The notes under the pieces are model-generated. The model saw only the letters and a program-made list of their open reading frames with translations, searched no databases and had not been told where the DNA came from. A program made the position numbers and the translations under genes. A stretch of DNA of 64,000 nt from Thamnidium elegans (lineage: Eukaryota; Mucoromycota; Mucoromycetes; Mucorales; Mucoraceae), in the NCBI GenBank assembly GCA_025201345.1, contig JAIXMG010000001.1:1860001-1924000 (forward strand), given 5' to 3'. Positions 56,401-64,000 of this stretch are shown one piece after another (position 1 is the stretch's first letter; each line of letters begins with the position of its first letter).

Positions 56401-59400
56401 ATGAAAATTGATGTCAAGGTAAAGAACAAGGTTTTTTGTTTTTTTTCGAGATGACCAAGAACTAATAAATAAAATATAGCGTAAACTATTATCTCGCTCT
56501 GCTAGAGTAAAGAGTGTAGATATTCATCCTACTGAACCATGGTTGTTGTCTAGTTTATACAGTGGACACGTTAATATTTATAATTATGAAACTCAGGTAC
56601 CAACTTTTTTGTGGAGCACATGAAATTCTTTGATTTGTTACTTATATAATCTTAAAATAATAGCAAATCGTAAAGACATTTGAAGTATCAGAATCACCAG
56701 GTAAAAATAAAAATAAAATTTTCCCAAAATACCAAGTTGGTCTAATATATAGTATTATATAGTAAGAGCTGCTCGATTTATCGCACGAAAGAATTGGTTT
56801 GTAACTGGTTCCGACGATGCACAAATCCGAGTCTTTAATTACAACACACACGAGAAAGTGGCTAGTTTTGAAGGCCATCCGGATTATATTCGTAATTTAG
56901 CTGTGCATCCCACCAAACCCTTAGTATTGTCTTGTTCTGATGATATGACTATTCGTTTATGGGATTGGGAAAAGTCTTGGAAGTGTGTCCAAGTATTCCA
57001 AGGTCACGATCATTTTGTAATGCATGTTGCATTTAATCCAAAGGATACAAACACATTTGCATCTGCAAGTTTAGATGGAACTATTCGTATTTGGTCTTTA
57101 GGATCAAATCGATCTAATTTTGTGTTGGAGGGACATGAACGTGGTGTTAATTTTGTTGATTATTATCACGGCGGTGACAAACCTTATTTAGCCTCCTGTG
57201 CTGATGACAAGTAAGTTTATACGTGTGTGTGTGTGTGTGTGTGTGCATAATTTATATAGATACTAAAAACAAAAAACAGTACTGTCAGAATTTGGGATTA
57301 TCAAAACAAAAATTGCGTTCAAACATTAAATGCTCATCGTCAAAATGTTAATTTTGCAGTATTCCACCCTGAATTACCTATTATTTTATCTGGATCAGAA
57401 GATGGCACAGTATGTTTATGGAACTCGGATACTTATAGATTAGAGAACACCTTAGATTATGGATTAGAACGTTCTTGGTGTATCTCTTGTCAAAAGGACG
57501 GAAATAATATTGCGCTTGGCTTTGATGAAGGTTCAGTTGTCATTCGCTTGGGTCGTGAAGAACCTGTTGTCTCAATGGACGCATCTGGAAAAATCATTTG
57601 GGCCAAAAACGCTGAAATTCAAACGGCTAATGTCAAAACCAGTGTTGGTAAGAAGCATAAAAGAGAAAAAAATATATATATATATTTAAGCCTAACTTTT
57701 ATATATATATATATATATATATTGTAGATGATGATATTAAGGATGGAGATAGATTAGCATTACCTATTAAAGATTTAGGAAGCTGTGAAGTGTATCCTCA
57801 AACGCTTAAACACTCACCTAACGGTAGATTTGTATCTGTTTGTGGTGACGGTGAGTTTATTATCTATACAGCTTTAGCCTGGAGAAATAAAACTTTTGGA
57901 AGTGGGTTGGAGTGTGTTTGGGCAACTGATTCAAATACCTATGCTGTACGTGAATCTACCAGTCGTGTCAAAGTGTTCAAGAACTTTAAAGAAAGAGCTG
58001 GGTTTTTACCAAAGCTTTCTTATGCTGCTGAAGGTATCTTTGGTGGTGGATTACTTGGTGTAAGATCAAATGGATTCTTAAACTTTTATGATTGGGAGAC
58101 TGGTGTACTTGTTCGTCGTATTGACGTTGAATGTAAAGATGTAAGTTAAATTTTTTTTTATTAGGTTTGATAAAATGATGAGGAGGGAATTTACCTATAT
58201 TATATAATAGGTCATTTGGTCTGATGCTGGAGATCTCATCGCTATTGTGTGTGAGGATTCTTTCTATGTGTTGAGATATAACCCTGCAGCATATACGACA
58301 TTCTTGGAAAATGGTGGAAATACAGGAGAGGAAGGTGTTGAAGAGGCCTTTGAATTTATTACTGAAATCTCTGAAAGCGTAAAAACTGGTTCTTGGGCTG
58401 GTGATTGTTTCATTTATACTAATGGATCCAATCGATTAAATTACCTTGTCGGCAGTCAAGTATATACCATTAGTCACTCTGACAAGTAGGTTTTAGATTT
58501 ATTTATTTATTTTTGAAAAAGAAGCTTAATCTAATTACGGGATTTTTCTGTATTAGGCAAATGTATTTATTGGGATATTCTCCCAGAGATAGTCGAATTT
58601 ATCTTGCGGACAGAGTAAGATATTTTATACGACAGGGTATTTTAGCTACAAAATGTACTGATTGATTTTAATAGGATGTGAATATTTCCAGCTATTCTCT
58701 TTCATTAGCAGTTATCCAATACCAAACAGCAGTTTTGCGTGGAGATCTTGAAGAAGCTCACAGTTTAATAGAAAGTATTCCCAAATCCCAATTAAGTCGT
58801 ATTGCTCGTTTCCTCGAATCACAAAACTTGAAGGAACTTGCTTTGGATATTACATCTGACGATGATCAAAAATTCGATTTGTCAATTCAACTCGGAAAAT
58901 TAGATATTGCTACTGAGATTGCAGAAAGAAGCAATAGTGTCGTCAAGTGGAGAACCTTGGGCGATAGAGCTACATCTGATTTCAAATTCAAATTGGCAGA
59001 GAAATGTTTAAAGAACTCTAATGATTTGAATGGTTTGTTGTTGTTTTATCTCTCTTCTGGCAATAGAGATGGTCTTCGTTATGTTGCGGATAAATCAAGT
59101 AAAGTGAACCCCAAATTATATACATATGTATTTTTTTAAAAAAAAAAACGATCAGTACTAATACATAGCTATAGTCGAAGAAGGAAAGCATAATATTGCG
59201 TTCTCAGCTTTGATGAATTTGCAAGCAATTGAAGAGCTTTTAGAATTATTGATCAAAACAGATAGACTTCCTGAAGCTGCATTATTCGCTAGAACCTATT
59301 GTCCTCAAAAGATTTCGGAAATCGTTCAATTATGGAAAGCTGATTTAAATGGAAAACAAAAAACAAAGGTTGCTGAGAGTTTAGCGGATCCTGCAAGTTA

Positions 59401-59526
59401 TGCAAATTTGTTTCCTGAATTATCAGTGGTCGCACAAACTACAGGTATAATATATAACTGCTAATATTTTTTTATTTTTGTGTATGCTAATTTAATAATA
59501 CCTTAGATGACTTAGTAACCCTCTAA
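56401..59526 (+). CDS. SEC27: Coatomer subunit beta' (beta'-COP)
   Basis: WD-repeat subunit of the COPI coat for Golgi-to-ER transport. Eleven exons, 56401-56418, 56480-56596, 56664-56700, 56763-57210, 57280-57647, 57728-58140, 58211-58485, 58557-58614, 58675-59098, 59169-59444 and 59507-59526, give 817 aa. It starts [20 protein letters not shown], then [22 protein letters not shown] units include [40 protein letters not shown] and [20 protein letters not shown]. The second propeller contains [18 protein letters not shown]. The alpha-solenoid has [20 protein letters not shown] and [20 protein letters not shown]. It ends soon after [16 protein letters not shown], so the variable acidic tail is short. 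The acceptor of exon 10 could also be 10 nt further downstream, which would replace three residues. Confidence 0.92.
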
Positions 59527-59822
59527 TTGATTTAAAATAAATATAAACTATACAACTATTTAAAAATATGATAATAACTTTTTTAGCTAATAAAATAATA
59601 AAAAAAAAAAAGTTAAAATTCGAAAGATTCAAGCTTGGCAGGCACGTTGAAAAAAAAAATATTGCTGATAATCAATTTTGAAGAAAAGAAATGAGAAGAA
59701 GAAAAAAAACCCCCTTCAGAGTCAAAGAGATACTCTTTTGGTATTGTTAAAGTCTGTTAATTATTGAAATAAACAATGTATTTGTTGTGATTTATTTTTT
59801 AAAAAAAAGTAGATAATCTCTA

Positions 59823-60098
59823 TTATGATTGATAAATTGTTCTCTTTTTTCTTTTCCAAGCCAACGAGTCTATGAGCTGACAAGTATTACAATTAAAACA
59901 TTGACAGGTGCCATCATCTGTCACTTCTTTTCTTTCACAAGCTCCGTGTCTTCCCATACTATCGAACTGGTACGTACCGCCTGGACATATGGAAGCTTTT
60001 GGTAATTTAATACAACTACAGGAATCGTGGGTGGCACCTTCAGTAATGAATACGAGAGAGAGAGAAAGTGCGGCCAGGAAGATAGTTGAAAGTTTCAT
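59823..60098 (-). CDS. Small secreted cysteine-rich protein
   Basis: Single exon, 91 aa. A clear signal peptide (about 1-21, MKLSTIFLAALSLSLVFITE) is followed by a mature part with eight cysteines: DSCSCIKLPKASICPGGTYQ, GACERKEV, TCQCFNCNTC. The even Cys count suggests disulfides. The tail is basic (KRKKR). No family recognised. Small cysteine-rich secreted proteins are common in fungi as wall, antimicrobial or effector-like proteins, and nothing here distinguishes these roles. It is tail to tail with SEC27 (about 300 nt apart). Confidence 0.65.
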   Translation of the reverse strand: MKLSTIFLAALSLSLVFITEGATHDSCSCIKLPKASICPGGTYQFDSMGRHGACERKEVTDDGTCQCFNCNTCQLIDSLAWKRKKRTIYQS

Positions 60099-60613
60099 AT
60101 TGGGTTGATTAAGTTTCTATAAATTATACGTTGAGGAATGTGGTTTATATATATATTTATGTATATACCTTTTTTTCTATTTAGTAATATTTCATTATAT
60201 ATTGATGATTTTATCCAATTGAACTAAAAGTAACTAGCGACAATGAAAGATTTATGTATGTAATTGTTGAAATTAATTAAAACTTTGAAAGGATATTGTC
60301 CGCTAAAATAGTGTATCGCTTTAAGTGTTAAGGATAAATACGCCACTAGTTGAAGTGACTTGACAGGTTTTTTTTTTATGATTGACACTGTAAGTTGACA
60401 AGACAAGTGATAGACAGGTAATTCGTGTAACGTGCGCCTTTTACCAGGTATGTATGTCTATCACTGACCTCGCTCAAGTATAACGAGGAAATAGATATTA
60501 CGCACATAATCTTTTTAGAGCTATTAAATGAATGCCAAGAATTAACTTGTGTGTATGTCATGTGTTGTTAAATAACAACAGCAACAACAATAAAGAAAAA
60601 ACGGAGTAGAAGC
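60099..60613. other. Upstream region of secreted protein gene
   Basis: A TATA-like stretch (tatatatatatt) lies at about 60148, about 50 nt upstream of the start on the minus strand. Otherwise A+T-rich with no gene recognised. Confidence 0.45.
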
Positions 60614-60813
60614 ATGACAACCATGTGTTCAAATAAGCTGTCGTGTTCTGTCCCCTTTCTAATCTATTACATAGTAACTATTATCTTATTTTTAGAATGA
60701 ACAACTTATTTTTTTTTTGTATTTATTTGCAGTACAAAACTAAAAAAAAGCCTCCAATCAAGAAAGACGTAACGAAAGGAAAGAAAAATGCTTTAGAAAC
60801 ATTCGATCATTAA
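60614..60813 (+). CDS. Possible two-exon micro-ORF, 46 aa
   Basis: Exons 60614-60673 and 60733-60813 flank a 59-nt GTAACT...TGCAG intron in phase 0. The product would start MTTMCSNKLSCSVPFLIYYI, with a hydrophobic segment, and continue into a basic tail YKTKKKPPIKKDVTKGKKNA, ending LETFDH. The exon-2 peptide looks protein-like and the acceptor has a strong pyrimidine tract, but support is thin and no family is recognised. It could be a tiny membrane protein or chance. Confidence 0.3.
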
Positions 60814-61568
60814 TGCACTTCTAGAATTTTTTTTTATGCATTGACCCAATAAATATACCTTGCCACTGAAACAGCTTCTTTCTTTTTTTTCTTTTTTATA
60901 TAATAACATTACGAATCGAGGTCTATTTTAATTACTTTTTTTTTTACGTACATAAGACGCATGGTCTAAAAGTATACAAACACTTTTTGCTTGTGGCTAT
61001 AATAGAGAAGATATCTCTTGTCACACAAACAAAAATGCCATCATTTAGAATATTTAGCTTTTGTGACGAATATACAATAAAAGGGGGAGGGACCATAATT
61101 TTAAAAAAGGCTGTGCGAGAAATAGAATAAAAATGGTTCATCCGAAAATTATCACTATAGGAAACTTTAAATAAATTTATGGATCAAGGCGCTGCAAGTA
61201 CCCACTATATATATTTATATACAAAGAAGAGCCTTTTATCTGGTCAATATTTAATTATTTATGGTTTAGTTACTTAGGGTGCGTGCTCCTGTAGTACTAC
61301 TTTAATAATGTGTAACTGAGAATATTCTATATTTAATAAGTACACACTATACTATTCTAAAAAGTTCTCAGACCTCTCAAGTGTAACCGGATAAGAAAAA
61401 AAGTAGATGCACCGTTGTAGATGACAAAAAGGGTGGGAACGTTTCAGTATTTATGATGAATACATATCTCTACCAAGAACTATGATGTTATTTTTCTTTA
61501 TCAAACATAGAAAGATGTGCACTATTTTTCTTTGTGACGCGAATCTTATTTATTGAGGCACATTCGAA

Positions 61569-61621
<53 letters not shown>

Positions 61622-63020
61622 TTAGCGTGATAAATATTATGAATCAGTAATAATGAAATTACAGATTTATTTATAAAGTTTATAATAAAAGTAAACTTAT
61701 CTTACCATTTTTCTTTGTCTAATTGGAAGTGATAGAGTCGCGATATATGTTTAAATATATATGGTATAACGTATGACTAATGGCAAAAATTTGCAGTTGC
61801 TTGACAGTTTTTTTTTTCAGGGGTAAAATTTATTTAATTTTTTAGGATTGTTGTTATTCTTTGTAGTTTTACAATATATGTAGTCTTAAGACGTTTAATT
61901 AGAGAAGTTTGAACTATTACAGTTGCGTATTCTTGTGTTCCCTCAAGTTCTAGACTTCGTACTCTATACATTATCGGAAGCTTGCTTCCCTAGAAAAAAA
62001 AAAAGGAGTTTCTTTCGTACAATTCGCATCGATAAACTTGCAGGAGCGTTGGTAATTTATAATTAGATAAAGAAGAAAAAAAAATGAAGAACAATACATA
62101 TTAGCCGTGCTCTACTTTTCGCTAGGTAATACAAATTTGCGAATAGAGTAATAATAGGCGTAGTAGCTTTAGTGATCAATAATAACAAATGATTTTCAGG
62201 TAGAAAAAATGAATGTTTTAGACAGAGAAAAATATTGGCTGACAAAGAGTTTTATTACATAATAATCAAAGGGTTTTCGCATAGTTATTTAGTAGTATAC
62301 GTACTGGCTATATCCGAACACCAAGTTGTAAATAGAATTAAAATCTGTTCTTAATTGTTTAAACCAGTAACAAAATACACGTATGTTTCTATATTACGAC
62401 GTCACTAAACTTAATGTACAAAATGTGGTCAATTACTAAGTACATGGATACCTAACTCCTAATATAAATGTAAGAGACAAGTGACTTGCTGCAACTATTA
62501 CACGCTAAATTTAGCCATATTTTCTTTATTGCTCGCAGGATTATTGACAAGTCTTAAAAAAAAAAAAAAAAAAACTTGTACATATGATTTAGGGAAGTCG
62601 GGTTTTATACATAGATAGGGAGTAGTTGTTCCTTTTGAACAACAAACAAATAAACAATAAATTTAAATCTGTTACTGTCACGACATCGGCATTACTCTTC
62701 TTGTAGAAACAACTAAATCGAGCAGCTTCGGAGAAGTAATGCGAGTTTACCAAGATGTTAATTTAATAATTTCATACTCCACGCACTTGTCAATATTTTA
62801 ATATTTTGAGTTATGTGTGTGAGCTGATAATAGATTAAAATTAAACACATGTTATATAAACAATAATTAGCAGATTCGTGACAGCCGTCAAATTAGTTTT
62901 CTTATACAATATATTTGCAGGCTAAAATACAGGTTTTATTGTGTTTGGTTTGGGGGAATATGGAGAAGGGTGCTTCTTTTTTTTTCTTTTTTTTTTAATT
63001 TGGGATTCTAGTACAGGAAA
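60814..63020. other. Gene-poor region
   Basis: About 2.2 kb of A+T-rich sequence with a 48-A run (61572-61619) and further A runs near 61992 and 62557. Stops are frequent in all frames. No gene, RNA or repeat family recognised. Confidence 0.55.
61572..61619. repeat. Poly-A tract, about 48 nt
   Basis: Uninterrupted A run directly visible. Confidence 0.85.
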
Positions 63021-64000
63021 TTAATTCGTAATATGTTGGTGCAAACAATCCAACGTGGTATGCTCTTGTGTGTTTTCATAATATTTAGTTTTTGAGTTAT
63101 ATGAGGTAGGGTGACTTAATGTTCTTTCACAAGTTTCGTCCTCTGTATCTTGTTTTTCAGGTTCACTAGATTCAGGTACAGTGGAGTTTATATAATCCGG
63201 GTCATGTAAATCTGGAGTTTGAATTTCTGAACGGAATGAATTACTTGAGGTAACAGATAAGGAGTCGCTTAATCCATCGTCACTAGAATGACTAATTTCA
63301 TCATTTTCTTCATATTCTTGTGGTTCTTCATACTCTTCTCTACAAAGAATATCATCTTGTTCATCTAATGAGTTTACATAGTTTTCTTCTGATATAATAC
63401 GATTATATTCAATATCGGCATAATCAGTCCAGTTACTATATAATAAAAACGCATGAGAATAAGGTTTATAAATTCACACCAAAAAAAAGAAAAAAAAAAA
63501 AAAAAAAAAGACATACCATAACACAGGAAAACCTAAATCATCGCGAAGTACAATAGGTTCATAAAGTGAGTCTTCATCATTTTCTTGTTCATACATTTTT
63601 TGTTCACGAACTGATCCCTCTTGGTGTGCTTCATGAACTTGAAATCTATCATAATTGATAAATGTATCAAAAAACCTTTCGGCCAAGTAGCCGTTCTTTT
63701 TTAAATCTTTTAATGAGAATTGACCGGGTATACGAGGTTGAATCAAGTCGTTCCTAAATATATATATAAAGAAAGGTTACTATTAAAAATAATAATATTG
63801 TATTTGGAAAAAGAGGCTTACATTTGGCGTATAATATCTTCAAACTGAATTGTTCCATCTACTTGTGGATTACCAAAGAAATTTTGTCTATATAAAGAAG
63901 TTAGAAACGTGATTTAGACTTTATTATGCAATTTTTACTTTGTGTCTTGATCTTGCCAGAATTTACTAAGTTCATATGCGGATAAAACCTCATCACCATC
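63021..64000 (-). CDS. PP2A regulatory subunit B'' (EF-hand type), partial
   Basis: The gene runs off the right end, so only the C-terminal part is present. Minus-strand exons are 63939-64000 (open upstream), 63822-63887, 63517-63753 and 63021-63435, all in phase. Read order: DGDEVLSAYELSKFW (a Ca-binding EF-hand loop), QFEDIIRQMNDLIQPRIPGQ, FSLKDLKKNGYLAERFFDTF, INYDRFQVHE, then NWTDYADIEYNRIISEENYV. This matches the PR72/PPP2R3 family order (ELxxFY, FxDMLxQM, LRDLK, FFDTFxNLxKY, WDxYAAEEYE). The remaining about 110 residues are acidic, Ser-rich and lack family resemblance. The B'' subunit directs PP2A phosphatase to substrates in a calcium-dependent way. Confidence 0.85.

Noticed and set aside
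1..64000. tRNA genes, 5S rRNA, CRISPR arrays
   Set aside because: I looked for B-box-like GGTTCGA...CC motifs and regularly spaced direct repeats and found no convincing example. CRISPR is not expected in a eukaryotic nuclear sequence.
1..64000. U12-type (minor) introns
   Set aside because: All introns I delimited begin GT, with one GC, and have ordinary 5' ends. No ATATCCTT or GTATCCTT donor was used.

Overview
The window looks like nuclear DNA from an early-diverging filamentous fungus, most likely a mucoralean member of Mucoromycota. It is strongly A+T-rich and full of long poly-A/poly-T tracts. Almost every gene is cut by short introns (about 50-110 nt; GT...AG, often with CTAAT/CTAAC-like branch sites). 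The proteins are ordinary eukaryotic ones whose gene set (fungal-type Pkc1, FAM72, UBE2J/Ubc6, Ski2, COG5, beta'-COP) fits a basal fungus. No species is claimed. Exon boundaries below were read by hand from splice consensus and reading-frame continuity, not from transcripts.

Left part (0.5-24.4 kb), mostly dense genes: a decayed gene (0.6-1.3 kb); a USP-type deubiquitinase and an F-box protein, tail to tail; a patch of unidentified coding relics (5.8-6.6 kb); a histidine phosphatase and exosome subunit Mtr3, tail to tail; Golgi tether subunit COG5; a DHHC palmitoyltransferase; a possible Sm-class small RNA locus (14.6-14.8 kb); a FAM72 protein; a secreted GH5 exo-beta-1,3-glucanase; the membrane-anchored E2 Ubc6; and protein kinase C (Pkc1 type).

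Middle part: 24.4-30.1 kb is gene-poor and holds a broken Tc1/mariner-like transposase. From 30.1 to 41.4 kb there are a Myb-domain protein, Rab geranylgeranyltransferase alpha (Bet4), a GATase-1 protein whose stop codon overlaps that of Bet4, a secreted GDSL phospholipase B-like enzyme, and the large RNA helicase Ski2. From 41.5 to 48.9 kb lies a graveyard: an EXO1 pseudogene, a 16-bp minisatellite, a 246-bp foldback element, a second transposase relic, a zinc-knuckle relic and two unidentified coding remnants.

Right part (48.9-64 kb): ER targeting factor Pho88/SND3; a mitochondrial CDF metal transporter; a steroid 5-alpha-reductase-family enzyme; a multi-Myb protein with a mitochondrial-looking N-terminus; a small Ctr-like copper transporter; coatomer beta'-COP (Sec27); a small cysteine-rich secreted protein; a doubtful two-exon micro-ORF; and the 3' part of a PP2A B'' regulatory subunit that runs off the window end.

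The genes do not form a cluster or pathway. Several share broad themes: membrane traffic (COG5, beta'-COP, Bet4, DHHC, Pho88), ubiquitin (USP, F-box, Ubc6), RNA decay (Mtr3 and Ski2 belong to cooperating exosome machinery) and cell wall (Pkc1, GH5). I found no convincing new multi-gene system. The most interesting leads are the candidate small RNA, the foldback element, the decayed lineage-specific coding relics and the mitochondrial-type Myb protein.
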